NCBI RefSeq assembly: GCF_023952475.1 | Contig: NZ_JALHRX010000002.1 | Span: 124,001-188,000, forward strand | Source: Cupriavidus sp. WGlv3 | Lineage (GTDB): Bacteria > Pseudomonadota > Gammaproteobacteria > Burkholderiales > Burkholderiaceae | Direction: 5' to 3' | DNA length: 64,000 bases | Shown here: piece after piece, positions 37,801-45,979 of the stretch | Numbering within the stretch: the first letter of the stretch is position 1 | Layout: each line of letters opens with the position of its first letter | Notes under the pieces: model-generated | Databases searched by the model: none | The model's input: the letters and a program-made list of their open reading frames with translations, nothing else | What the model was told of the DNA's origin: nothing | Position numbers and translations under genes: made by a program

Positions 37801-38778
37801 GCGCAGTTGCGCGCGATGCGCCAACGGCTCCAGCCTGGCGATATCGACCGCCAGCTTGCCGCTGCGGACGAGCGGCTGGCCGGCGCGCGTGCGCACGTCG
37901 GCATCGCGCAGCGCGGCGGTGCCCAGCACCACCATCTCCTGCGTGTCCTGCTGCTGGCGGAACGCCACCGTCAGCCGCGTATCGAGCTTGCCGGACTTGA
38001 CCTCGGCATCGCGCAACGGTGGCGCGAACGCCATCATCCGCGCCACCTCCAGCCCGTCGAGATTGATGTTGAGCCGGGTCTGGCGTGAATCGGCGAACGG
38101 CAGCACCTCGCCGTCCAACGCCAGCGGCGTGCCGTTGACCTGCGCGCTCAGCGTGGGCCGGGTCACGATCTCGACGTCGTGCGGCAGGTTGGACAGGAAC
38201 GGCAGCGTCAGCGTCAGGTTGTCGACGCGCAGGGAGGTATCGAGCAGCTTGTCGTCATAGCGCAGGCTGCTGCCGGTCACCGCGATGTTGTTCACCGAGA
38301 AGCGCGCCGGCCTGGCATCGGCAGGCTTGGGTGGCAGCGCCGCGAACTTCTCCTGCACATCGGCAAAGCTCATGCGGCCGTCGGCGCCGCGCACCACGTG
38401 CACTGCCAGGCGATCGACATGCAGGTTGTCCACCACCGGCGCCAGGTGCCAGACCGAGGCCAGCGAGGTATTGGCCTGCGCCTCGCCCAGTGTCAGCGCC
38501 GGCGTCTTGCCATCGCGCTCGTAGATGGTCAGGTCGGTCAGCGTGGCCGCCAGCTCGAACGGCCGCACATGGGCCTGCCCCAGCGTGACCTTGCGCCCGA
38601 GCGCCTCGGTCGCGTTCTTTTCGACCAGGTACTTGATCAGCGGCGGCCCGCCGAAATACCCCGCCAGCCCGAACACCGCCAGCGCCGCCGCCACGCCGCC
38701 CGCAATGCGCACGGCCAGCCGGCCGCGCGGCGTGGCAGCCACCGTGGCTGCCAACTGGATGGATTGCTTGAATGCCAT
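34816..38778 (-). CDS. DUF748 domain protein, AsmA-like envelope protein
   Basis: The 1320-residue protein has an N-terminal membrane helix (RIAGGVAAALAVFGLAGYF) and then a very long beta-rich body, as in AsmA-superfamily proteins. The segment DGRIDDDAPVNISGKLNPLG, followed by AGVELTRLTPYAAKYAGYPI and GKLTVDVAYKIENGRLDARN, is the DUF748 hallmark. The last 130 residues resemble an OmpA-type end (VEFAPGTATLTAAAKDKIAK, then LRLEISGRIDP). It should span the periplasm and may move or bind lipids, as proposed for AsmA relatives. The ATG at 38778 was chosen over an upstream TTG. Single gene, divergent from the LysR gene. Confidence 0.85.
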   Translation of the reverse strand: MAFKQSIQLAATVAATPRGRLAVRIAGGVAAALAVFGLAGYFGGPPLIKYLVEKNATEALGRKVTLGQAHVRPFELAATLTDLTIYERDGKTPALTLGEAQANTSLASVWHLAPVVDNLHVDRLAVHVVRGADGRMSFADVQEKFAALPPKPADARPARFSVNNIAVTGSSLRYDDKLLDTSLRVDNLTLTLPFLSNLPHDVEIVTRPTLSAQVNGTPLALDGEVLPFADSRQTRLNINLDGLEVARMMAFAPPLRDAEVKSGKLDTRLTVAFRQQQDTQEMVVLGTAALRDADVRTRAGQPLVRSGKLAVDIARLEPLAHRAQLRSVEIEGLALEAARRADGSLNLATAFLPQAVSRSTDGVAPAPAPASAPVAASAAPAAPATAAAKEVPWRYAVDRIVVRQARVGFEDALAPSGPGKLALGPLDAEVKGFAGTDGDKPVRVEATLTVAEGQTLHHTGDLLLRDGSMAGTLETTGLRPQGFAAWWPRELRSQFGTTAVNAELHYRMVWGTPQFQFVLEKSRLELAPLYVATRDPVVMPATAASRASAADAHAADKTQGTGRRTRDRTAARGSDRDGAALPLLQAQKLVLDDIQFDLAKQTFATSQVTLAQPQIAATRDHRGELLEMARLWASESAQQARAAPRRTASGNGANGAAASGGWKANIGKVVVEGGSARLADYQPAQANRGRPVIHQFRNIGLSTGAVAWPLTPAAVLVKLHAEAGRRGVIGIDGTVLPALPASRLQLDLRQVDVSPLQPYLADRFNAALRSGTLTVKGRLNVDAPAGKPLAAHFNGNVQTGNVRTVDRVSGDDFLRWRSLAVSGIDFAMDESKGPMRVTLGNIALSDFYARVILNANGRLNLQDVLAGGAEKGEAAPSTSLTQANPASAPAAPPVQASDTRTAQVEQKPGGPKPQIRIGGVSVDKGNINFSDFFVKPNYTANLTGMKGSVSRVSSGDPTPADLVLDGRIDDDAPVNISGKLNPLGEQLFLDIAAKAAGVELTRLTPYAAKYAGYPITKGKLTVDVAYKIENGRLDARNHLFLDQLTFGERVDSPDATKLPVLLAVSLLKDRNGVIDVNLPVSGSLSDPEFSIGGVIVRVIVNLLTKAITSPFSLIASAFGGSGEELGYVEFAPGTATLTAAAKDKIAKLGQALNDRPSLRLEISGRIDPATDEAGARRAWLDARVAEQKRRDLRDNAQAGAAAGDDEAGEQGAEVKVSKAEYPKYLEQVYKRTSMKKPRNFVGFAKTLPPEEMEKLLMANATVTDADLKRLAEQRALVVKQSLEREGKVPESRLFLTAPKLSAEGIKDKGTPNRVDFSIRG

Positions 38779-39017
38779 GACGTTCCAGATATTCCGACCC
38801 CGCAACCCGGCGCTGCACGCTTCTTTGTGCCCCGGATTTCACATTTTTCGACATTATGGCAACGGTTAAGGACAAAGCAAAGAAATTGGGCCCGGCGCGG
38901 GCACTACATGACGACGGCCCTATTCCCATGCAGTGGCACGAATGCTATCGTGCAGCGGCTTGCCGGTGCCCTCTCCCCCACGTCGGCAAGGCGTCTACAG
39001 GATTTCGTATCACCCAT

Positions 39018-39944
39018 ATGTCGAGACAGATCCCCCCACTCAACCCGCTCAGGGCGTTCGAAGTGGCTGCCCGGCATCTGAGCTTCACGCGCGCCGCGGA
39101 GGAACTGTTCGTCACGCCGTCGGCGGTCAGCCACCAGATCAAGGCCCTGGAAGAAAGCCTTGGCGTGCAGCTGTTTATCCGCGAGGCCAAGGCCCTGGTG
39201 CTGACACCGGCCGGCAACGCCTACCTGCCCAGCGTGCAGCTGGCCTTCAAGCAGCTCGCCGATGCCACCCACCGCCTGCACAGCAAGGACCGCCCGGCGC
39301 TGAAGGTCAACATGCCGCCCACCTTCGCGGTCAAATGGCTGATCCCGCGCATGGACCGCTTCATGAAGGCGAATCCGGATATCGACCTGAAGGTGTCGAC
39401 CTCGAACCATCGCATCGACTTCGAGCGCGACGATTTCGACATGGCGATCCGCTATGGCCGCGGCGATTATCCCGGCCTGCACTGCGAGCTGTGCATGGCG
39501 GTGGAAGTCATTCCCGTGTGCAGCCCGGCGCTGCTGCAAGGTCCGGAGCCGCTCGAAACGCCGTCCGACCTGAAGCACCATACGCTGCTGCACGACGACA
39601 GCACCTATACGGACGTAAGCAACCCCGACTGGGCGATGTGGCTGGAGCATGCCGGCGTGACCGATGTCGATGCCAGCCGCGGGCCGTCGTTCTGGCCGAG
39701 CCACCTGGTCATCAACGCCGCGCTCAATGGCCTGGGCGTGGCGCTGGTCAAGAAGAACTGGATCGAGCAGGACCTGGCCGAAGGCCGGCTGGTGCGGCTG
39801 TTCGAATCGATCCGGCTGCCGGTCGAATTCTCTTACTTCGTGGTGTTTCCGAAGGAGCGGCTGGAGGATCGCCGCATCCGCTGCTTCACTGACTGGATCC
39901 GCGCGGAAGTGTCGGCGGACCAGCGGCAGCCGGCCCCCGTCTGA
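39018..39944 (+). CDS. LysR-family transcriptional regulator, GcvA-like
   Basis: The 308-residue protein has an N-terminal winged helix (NPLRAFEVAARHLSFTRAAE, then LFVTPSAVSHQIKALEESLG) and a substrate-binding domain with the GcvA-group words TFAVKWLIPRMDRF and DDFDMAIRYGRGDYPG. It should bind DNA as a tetramer and respond to a small ligand. I start it at the ATG at 39018, directly before MSRQIPPLNPLRAF; the longer frame has Cys-rich nonsense before this. It lies convergent to the thioesterase gene and is the only regulator next to the 40-53 kb catabolic locus, so it is the first candidate for controlling it. Confidence 0.88.
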   Translation: MSRQIPPLNPLRAFEVAARHLSFTRAAEELFVTPSAVSHQIKALEESLGVQLFIREAKALVLTPAGNAYLPSVQLAFKQLADATHRLHSKDRPALKVNMPPTFAVKWLIPRMDRFMKANPDIDLKVSTSNHRIDFERDDFDMAIRYGRGDYPGLHCELCMAVEVIPVCSPALLQGPEPLETPSDLKHHTLLHDDSTYTDVSNPDWAMWLEHAGVTDVDASRGPSFWPSHLVINAALNGLGVALVKKNWIEQDLAEGRLVRLFESIRLPVEFSYFVVFPKERLEDRRIRCFTDWIRAEVSADQRQPAPV

Positions 39945-39978
39945 GGGCGGCTTGCGGGGCGCGTCCCGCTGCGCGGCT

Positions 39979-40392
39979 TCAGACCGCGGCGGGCATCGAT
40001 GCCGCCTTCTTCTGCACGCGTGCGCGCAAGCGCTCGACATCGACCACGAAGCGCCGATGCGTGCCGCTGCAAACCCGCTCCGCCGCATCGTCGGCAGTCA
40101 CGCTGAAGGTGACACTGCGGCCATCGATGGCCGTGATCTCGGCGTGGATGCGCACCTCGCCGCCCAGGGGGGTGGCCCCGGTGTGTTGCACCGACACTTC
40201 CGCGCCCACCGAGCTCTCGCCGTCATCGAGAAAGCCTTGCAGGAAATCGAGGCAGGTCTGTTCGATATCGCGCACCAGCTCGGGCGTGGCGTAGATGCGC
40301 AGGCTTTCGCCGAGAAAATCGATGGTGCGCTGGCGGTCGACCGTCAGCGTGCGCGCGCAGGCGGCGCCGGGTTGCAATCCGTTCTTCATCAT
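39979..40392 (-). CDS. Hotdog-fold thioesterase, FlK (fluoroacetyl-CoA thioesterase) family
   Basis: The 137-residue protein aligns with FlK: SVGAEVSVQHTGATPLG and CSGTHRRFVVDVERLRARVQ match the FlK core. The catalytic triad of FlK (Thr42, Glu50, His76) has equivalents at T36, E44 and H70 with identical spacing. It should hydrolyse a short acyl-CoA, possibly one made by the CoA-transferase in the same operon. The two starting Met codons are adjacent; AAAGGAA lies just upstream. It is the last gene of the leftward unit 44519-39979. Whether it handles fluoroacyl substrates cannot be told. Confidence 0.8.
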   Translation of the reverse strand: MMKNGLQPGAACARTLTVDRQRTIDFLGESLRIYATPELVRDIEQTCLDFLQGFLDDGESSVGAEVSVQHTGATPLGGEVRIHAEITAIDGRSVTFSVTADDAAERVCSGTHRRFVVDVERLRARVQKKAASMPAAV

Positions 40393-40476
40393 GGGTTCCT
40401 TTCAAGTCTTGGGGCGAAGCCGTCCGCCCCGCCCCGGCGCGAGCCGGGTGGGTGGCGGATCGTTGTCGATGCGTTG

Positions 40477-41406
40477 CTACAGGCGATAGAAGCGCGCCGC
40501 GTTGTCGTGCCACAGCGCGCGCTGCTGTTCGGGCGGATAGACGGCGATGGCGGCGCGGAAGCCCGCCACGATGGTGCCGTAGCTGGCCACCAGGCTGTCC
40601 ACCGGGTAGTTGCTGGCGAACATGCAGCGCTCCGTGCCGAAGATGGCGATGGCGTCGCGGATGACCGGCACGTTGTCGGCCTGCGTCCACGGCTTGCCCG
40701 GTAATCCCAGGCCAGAGATCTTCACGGCGACATTGGGTTGCGCGGCCAGGGCGGCCAGCGCGGCGCGCCACCCGGCCAGGCCGGCCTCGCTGCGGTCGGC
40801 GGGCAGCCCGGTATGGTTCAGGATCAGTTGCGTGGCCGGAAAATCCCGCGCCAGCGCAACCGCCTGGTCCAGGTTCCACCACGGCGCCTGCAGGTCGAAG
40901 GACATGCCATGGCGGGCCAGCAAGGCGTAGCCTTGCCGCCAGCGTTCGTCGTCCATCGAGCCCGCCACGCCGCGCCGTGCGTCTTCGCGCCGCGCCGCGG
41001 TCACCGGCTTGTTGCGGATGCCGCGCATCATCGCGTAGCCGGCATGGCCCGCCAGCACTTCCCCGACATCGCCCCGGTCAAGCTGCGCATGGCCGACGAT
41101 CGCCGTGGGCCGCCCCGTCCGCGCGGCGAGCTGCGTCAGCCATGCGGTCTCGTCGACCGGATTGGCGCGCGCCCATTCGGCTTCGACATGCACGGTCTTC
41201 ACCGGCGCGCAGCCTTCCGTATCGCGTGCAAGGTCCTCCGGAAGGTAATTCCGGCGCAGCGCCGAGTAATCGCCATAGCGGAAGTTCGGCACCGTTTCGT
41301 CCTGAAGCCAGGGGTAGGGGTTTCTCGCCAGGTCCCAGAAATGCTGGTGCGCATCGATAAAGGGCCCGACGGACGCCGCGCCTTCCGCGGGTGTGTCATC
41401 GCGCAT
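40477..41406 (-). CDS. Amidohydrolase family 2 TIM-barrel hydrolase (COG3618-type)
   Basis: The 309-residue enzyme has the metal-site start FIDAHQHFWDL, then TVHVEAEW, LILNHTGLPADRSEAG, and the final MFASNYPVDSL with the conserved Asp region. Enzymes of this group hydrolyse sugar lactones and related cyclic esters, for example L-fuconolactone and L-rhamnonolactone. The ATG at 41406 has AAGGAG upstream and starts 4 bp after the Bug receptor stop, so the two are coupled. A clear paralogue lies at 49214-50146 in the divergent unit. Substrate unknown; a lactone is a reasoned guess. Confidence 0.88.
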   Translation of the reverse strand: MRDDTPAEGAASVGPFIDAHQHFWDLARNPYPWLQDETVPNFRYGDYSALRRNYLPEDLARDTEGCAPVKTVHVEAEWARANPVDETAWLTQLAARTGRPTAIVGHAQLDRGDVGEVLAGHAGYAMMRGIRNKPVTAARREDARRGVAGSMDDERWRQGYALLARHGMSFDLQAPWWNLDQAVALARDFPATQLILNHTGLPADRSEAGLAGWRAALAALAAQPNVAVKISGLGLPGKPWTQADNVPVIRDAIAIFGTERCMFASNYPVDSLVASYGTIVAGFRAAIAVYPPEQQRALWHDNAARFYRL

Positions 41407-41410
41407 GGAC

Positions 41411-42391
41411 CTACTCCTTGACGCTGATGCGGCTGGCCAGTTGCTTGAACTGCGCCGACTCCTTCACCATGGCGGCCTGCAGCGTCACGTCATCGGCATA
41501 GGTATCGGTGCTGAAGTGCAGCTTCTCCAGCGTCTGGCGCATCACCGGCTCCTGCACCGATTTCGCGATCGCCGTCTTCAGGACCGCGATCACCTCGGGC
41601 GGCGTGCCCTTCGGCGCCGAGATGCCGCGCCAGATTCCCATCGACAGGTCGATCTTGCGTTCCTTCAGCGTTGGCACGTTGTCGAAGCCGCTGACCCGCT
41701 TGTCGGCCATCACCGCCAGCACCTTGAGCTTGCCCGCGGCGACATGCGTGAAGACCTCCGCCGTACTGACCGTGACCGCATCGATATGCCCGCCCAGCAG
41801 CGCGAGCGTGGCGGGAGCGCCGCCGGCATACGGGATATGGTTGAACTTCGCGCCGGTCTTGTCGGCCAGCGCGGCGGCTGCCATATGCCAAGCGGAGCCC
41901 TGCCCTGCGTTACCCACGCGGATATTGGCGTCCGGCTTGCGCGCATCGGCGACAAACTGCTCGATCGAGGTCCACGGCGCATCGGCCCTTACCGCCACGG
42001 CGGCCGGGTCCGCGTTCAGGCGTGCGATGGGGATCAGGTCCTGGTAGGTAAACTTGGCCAGCCCGAGATAGTTCAGGAAGGTCAGCTCGCTGGACGACAG
42101 CACCAGCTTGTAGCCGTCCGGCTTCGCGTTGACCACTTCGCCCAGGCCTACCGAGCCGCTGGCGCCCGGCTTGTTGATGACGACGATCGGTTGCGGCAGG
42201 TGTTTTGCGGCCGCGGTGGACAGCGCGCGCGCCACCACATCGGCCCCGCCGCCTGCCTGCCACGGCACGATCAGTTCGATGCGCCGGCTGGGGTAGGTTT
42301 CCGCACTCGCCGTGGCCGCGCCGCCCAGCATCCCCAGCACTACGGCCGCCGGCATCGCCCAGCGCCGCATCAGCGAACGTGAAATCGTCAT
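41411..42391 (-). CDS. Bug/TctC-type periplasmic solute-binding protein
   Basis: The 326-residue precursor has a signal peptide (RRWAMPAAVVLGMLGGAATA, cleaved near ASA-ETYPSRR). The mature start YPSRRIELIVPWQAGGGADV is the Bug family mark, and NHIPYAGGAPATLALLGGHI is the second. It should bind an organic acid in the periplasm for a TctAB-type permease. The ATG at 42391 has CAGGAGACAACC directly upstream. No permease is adjacent; the tctBA pair at 21-23 kb is the nearest. Bug proteins can also act as sensors without transport. Confidence 0.92.
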   Translation of the reverse strand: MTISRSLMRRWAMPAAVVLGMLGGAATASAETYPSRRIELIVPWQAGGGADVVARALSTAAAKHLPQPIVVINKPGASGSVGLGEVVNAKPDGYKLVLSSSELTFLNYLGLAKFTYQDLIPIARLNADPAAVAVRADAPWTSIEQFVADARKPDANIRVGNAGQGSAWHMAAAALADKTGAKFNHIPYAGGAPATLALLGGHIDAVTVSTAEVFTHVAAGKLKVLAVMADKRVSGFDNVPTLKERKIDLSMGIWRGISAPKGTPPEVIAVLKTAIAKSVQEPVMRQTLEKLHFSTDTYADDVTLQAAMVKESAQFKQLASRISVKE

Positions 42392-42437
42392 GGTTGTCTC
42401 CTGTCTTTTATCGGTATAGATGATGAACGCGGCGCGC

Positions 42438-43670
42438 TCAGGCGGCGCCGCGTTCCGGTTCCTGTGTGCGGGCCGGCGCGCCGAACGCCCCCTGCGCACG
42501 CAGCCGCGTGACGGTGGCTGCGTCCAGGCCGAACTCGCCCAGCACCTCTTCGGTATGCTGCCCCAGCAACGGCGCCGGATAGCGCACCTGCTGCGGCGTG
42601 CCGCTCAGCTTGACCGGGAAGCCCAGCGCCTTGACCCGCCCTTCGACCGGGTGGTCGATCTCCAGCACCATGTCCCGCGCCACCGCCTGTTCGCTGGCCA
42701 GCGCTTCGTCGTAGGTGAAGATCGGTGCCGCCGGCACACCAGCCGCCAGCAGCGCATCGACCCACTCCGCCGCCGGCTTGCGCGCGAATTCTGCCTCAAT
42801 TTCAGGAATCAGCGCGGCGCGGTTGCGGATGCGGGCGGCGTTGTCGGTAAAGCGCGGATCGGCAAGCAGGTCAGGCCGCCCGATCACCTCGCACAGCGCG
42901 GCCCACAGCTTGGGGTTGGCCGCGCCGATCACAAAGTGCCGGTCCGCCGCACGCACCGCCTGGTACGGCGCGCTCATGCGGTTGGCGCTGCCGATCGGCA
43001 CCGGCACGTCGCCGGTGCCCCAGTACTCGGCCGACTCCCATACCGACAGCCCCAGCGCCGTCTCGAACAGCGACGCATCCACATATTGCCCCTGCCCGGT
43101 ATGCTCGCGCCCCATCAGCGCGCTGAGGACGCCATAGGCGGTAAACAGCCCGGCGCCCAGGTCGGCGATCGGCACGCTGGCCTTGACGGGCGGCGCGTCC
43201 GGATGGCCCATCACGCTCATCACGCCCGACATGGCCTGCGCGATCAGATCCAGCCCCGGGCGCCGCGACCACGGCCCGGTCTGGCCAAAGCCGGAGATGC
43301 TGGCATAGACCAGCCGCGGATTGATCTCGCGCAGCACCGCATAGTCGATCTTCAGGCGCGCGGCCACGCCCGGACGGTTGTTCTCCACCAGCACGTCGGC
43401 GCCGCGCACCAGTTCATAGAAGGCCTCGAGGCCGGCCGGGTTCTTCAGGTCGATCTCGACACTGCGCTTGTTGCGGTTCAGCGCCAGGAAACCGCCGCTG
43501 TCATCGCCCTTGAGCCGGAAGCCCATCGACTTGCGGGTCTGGTCGCCGGCACCCGGCGCTTCGACCTTGATGACGTCGGCGCCCATGTCGCCCAGCAGCA
43601 TGCAGCAGAACGGACCGGCCATGATCTGGCTGACGTCCAGGACCTTGATTTTCGATAACGGCAAATTCAT
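42438..43670 (-). CDS. Family III CoA-transferase (CaiB/BaiF)
   Basis: The 410-residue enzyme shows VLDVSQIMAGPFCCMLLGDM and GADVIKVEAPGAGDQTR at the N-terminus, FLALNRNKRSVEIDLK, and a catalytic Asp (D170 in PIADLGAGLFTAYG). It moves CoA between carboxylic acids without ATP. The ATG at 43670 is supported by AGGTGG five bases upstream. It lies between the enoyl-CoA hydratase and the Bug receptor on the same strand, which suggests activation of an imported acid followed by CoA-ester chemistry. Donor and acceptor acids are not readable from the sequence. Confidence 0.93.
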   Translation of the reverse strand: MNLPLSKIKVLDVSQIMAGPFCCMLLGDMGADVIKVEAPGAGDQTRKSMGFRLKGDDSGGFLALNRNKRSVEIDLKNPAGLEAFYELVRGADVLVENNRPGVAARLKIDYAVLREINPRLVYASISGFGQTGPWSRRPGLDLIAQAMSGVMSVMGHPDAPPVKASVPIADLGAGLFTAYGVLSALMGREHTGQGQYVDASLFETALGLSVWESAEYWGTGDVPVPIGSANRMSAPYQAVRAADRHFVIGAANPKLWAALCEVIGRPDLLADPRFTDNAARIRNRAALIPEIEAEFARKPAAEWVDALLAAGVPAAPIFTYDEALASEQAVARDMVLEIDHPVEGRVKALGFPVKLSGTPQQVRYPAPLLGQHTEEVLGEFGLDAATVTRLRAQGAFGAPARTQEPERGAA

Positions 43671-43739
43671 GGATACCACCTGTGGTTGGGGCGGCCGCAT
43701 TGGCTTGGCGGCGCCGCGGTGTCTGGAACTAGGGTGCTG

Positions 43740-44519
43740 TCAACGGCCCACGAATTGCGGCCGGGTCTTGTCGAGAAAGGCGCGGTGGCCGATACGGAAA
43801 TCCTCGGTATCGAAGCAGGCATAGGACTCGGCATGCTCTTCCGGGCGCAGCGGCGCGGGATCGAGCAGCCTGCGCACGAACTGCTTGTGCCAGCGCGCCA
43901 CCAGCGGCGCGCCGGCGGCGATGCGCCGTGCCGCCGCATAGGCCTCGTCGGGCACGGCCTCGTCCGCCACCACGCGGTTGACCAGGCGCTTGTGCAGGGC
44001 CTCGTCGGCTTCGAACACGCGGCCTTCCAGGACGATCTCGAGCGCGGTCGCCGGCCCCGCCAGCGCCACCAGCCCGCCCAGTTCGCCAAACGACATCACC
44101 AGCCCGAGCCGGTTGACCGGCACGCCGAAGCGGCTCGACTTGCCGCAGATGCGCAGGTCGCACATCGACGCGATCTCCAGCCCGCCGCCGACGCAGGCGC
44201 CCTGGATCAGCGCGACGGTCGGATGCCGGCATTCGGCGATGGCGCGCATGGTGGCGTTGGTGATCTCGCCATACTGCTGCGCCTGCGCGGCGTTGGCGCG
44301 CATGGTGTCGAACTCGGCGATGTCGGCGCCGGCGGCGAAGGCCTTGTCGCCGGCGCCGCGCAGCACCACGCAGCGCAGCGTGTCGTCGGCCGACAGGGCC
44401 TGGATGGCGTCGGTCAGGCCCTGCCACATGGCCAGGTCCATGGCATTGAGCTTGTCCGGGTTGTTCAGCGTGATGGTGGCGACCTGCGCGTCGCGCTCGA
44501 TCAGGATCGGTTGTCTCAT
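43740..44519 (-). CDS. Enoyl-CoA hydratase/isomerase family protein
   Basis: The 259-residue crotonase-fold protein has VATITLNNPDKLNAMDLAMW, the oxyanion-hole segment AFAAGADIAEFD and IQGACVGGGLEIASMCDLRI. The second catalytic acid region reads GVPVNRLGLVMSFGELGGLV; it departs from the usual E-x-x-x-G-x-x-P-x-x-G/E and may reflect another reaction of the crotonase superfamily. It is the first gene of the leftward unit, starting at the ATG at 44519. Together with the CoA-transferase it should process a CoA ester of an imported acid. Confidence 0.87.
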   Translation of the reverse strand: MRQPILIERDAQVATITLNNPDKLNAMDLAMWQGLTDAIQALSADDTLRCVVLRGAGDKAFAAGADIAEFDTMRANAAQAQQYGEITNATMRAIAECRHPTVALIQGACVGGGLEIASMCDLRICGKSSRFGVPVNRLGLVMSFGELGGLVALAGPATALEIVLEGRVFEADEALHKRLVNRVVADEAVPDEAYAAARRIAAGAPLVARWHKQFVRRLLDPAPLRPEEHAESYACFDTEDFRIGHRAFLDKTRPQFVGR

Positions 44520-44636
44520 GGTTGTCGTTGGTGTGTAGGAGGCCCGGCAGCGGGCAGTGGTCCGGAATCCGGCTGGTCTGCGCCAGTCTAGGGCCCGCGC
44601 CGCGCGCCGCAAAACGAGAAAATCTCAGCGCCGCTT

Positions 44637-44675
44637 CAAGAAAAACTAGGCGTTCGCTGATGTGAGTTTTTCTTG
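44637..44675. promoter_or_regulatory. Long inverted repeat in the divergent promoter of the catabolic locus
   Basis: CAAGAAAAACT (44637-44647) and its exact complement (44665-44675) flank a 17-bp spacer. It sits in the 281-bp gap between the enoyl-CoA hydratase and iron alcohol dehydrogenase genes, which are transcribed apart. Two 11-base half-sites with centres about 28 bp apart could bind two dimers or a looped regulator. The AT-rich arms stand out against the GC-rich genome. Confidence 0.6.
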
Positions 44676-44800
44676 GGCTGCCTTCAAGTAATTCCACGTT
44701 GTGACCCGCGGGCCTTGTTCCTAGACTTCGTCACCAATGCAGCCGGCCTGCCCCGCAGATCCCGCGGCATCCGGCACACCCCACACAGCATGGAGACAAG

Positions 44801-45940
44801 ATGGCCCTGATCAACTACATCACCCAGATCCAGATCGACTTCGGCGCGATCGGGCTGCTGGCCCAGGAATGCGAGCGTATCGGCATCACGCGCCCGCTGG
44901 TGGTCACCGACGCCGGCGTCAAGGCCGCCGGCATCGTGCAGCGGGTGCTGGAGCAACTGCGGCCCGGCTGCGAGGCGGTGATCTTCGACGGCACGCCGTC
45001 CAACCCGACCGAGGCTGCCATGCGCGAGGCCATGCGCCTCTATGGCGAGTATCGTTGCGACGGCATCATCGCGGTGGGCGGCGGCTCGCCGATCGACCTG
45101 GCCAAGGGAGTGGCGGTCTGTGCCACGCACGACGGCCCGCTGCGCCAGTTCGCCGCGATCGAGGGCGGCGTGGCGCGGATCACGGCTGCCACCGCGCCGG
45201 TAATCGCAATCCCCACCACCGCCGGCACCGGCAGCGAGGTCGGCCGCGGCGCCGTGCTGATCCTCGACGACGGCCGCAAGGTCGGCGTGCTGTCGCCCTA
45301 CCTGGTGCCCCGCGTCGCGATCTGCGACCCGGAGCTGACGCTGGGCCTGCCGCCGATGCTGACCGCGGCCACCGGCATGGATGCCATCGCGCATTGCCTG
45401 GAAACCTTCATGGCCCCGGCCTTCAATCCGCCCGCCGACGGCATCGCGCTCGATGGCCTGCGCCGCGCCTGGCTGCATATCGAGCGCGCGCGCCGCGATC
45501 CGCAGGACCGTGCCGCGCGCCTGGCGATGATGAGCGCATCCATGCAGGGCGCGCTCGCATTCCAGAAGGGGCTGGGCTGCGTGCACAGCCTGAGCCATGC
45601 GCTCGGCGGGCTGATGCCGACGCTGCACCATGGCACGCTGAACGCCGTGCTGCTGCCCGCGGTGATCCGCTTCAACGCCGAGGCGCCGTCGATGCGCGCC
45701 GACGACAAGCTGGCCCGCATCGCGCAGGCGATGGGACTGGCCGATGCGGATGCTGTCGCTCCGGCCATCACCCACATGAACCGGCGCCTGGGCCTGCCCG
45801 CGGGCCTGCGCGAGATGGGCGTCGATGCGGCCCTGTTCCCGCGCGTCATCGACTACGCGCTGGCCGACCACTGCCACAAGACCAACCCGCGCGAGGCCAG
45901 CGCCGAGGACTACCTCGCGCTGCTCGAGGCCTCGCTGTAA
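44801..45940 (+). CDS. Iron-containing alcohol dehydrogenase
   Basis: The 379-residue enzyme has the type III ADH features: [14 protein letters not shown] for NAD(P) binding, [15 protein letters not shown], and metal ligands in [12 protein letters not shown] and [11 protein letters not shown] with a further His in HHGTLNA. It interconverts an alcohol and an aldehyde or ketone, often a hydroxy acid and semialdehyde in such loci. The ATG at 44801 follows GGAGACAAG. First gene of the rightward unit of the locus. The alternative reading is a maleylacetate reductase-like enzyme, but no ring-cleavage gene lies near. Confidence 0.9.
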   Translation: MALINYITQIQIDFGAIGLLAQECERIGITRPLVVTDAGVKAAGIVQRVLEQLRPGCEAVIFDGTPSNPTEAAMREAMRLYGEYRCDGIIAVGGGSPIDLAKGVAVCATHDGPLRQFAAIEGGVARITAATAPVIAIPTTAGTGSEVGRGAVLILDDGRKVGVLSPYLVPRVAICDPELTLGLPPMLTAATGMDAIAHCLETFMAPAFNPPADGIALDGLRRAWLHIERARRDPQDRAARLAMMSASMQGALAFQKGLGCVHSLSHALGGLMPTLHHGTLNAVLLPAVIRFNAEAPSMRADDKLARIAQAMGLADADAVAPAITHMNRRLGLPAGLREMGVDAALFPRVIDYALADHCHKTNPREASAEDYLALLEASL

Positions 45941-45979
45941 TACCGGCACATTCCGAACAACAACATCAGGAGACAACAC

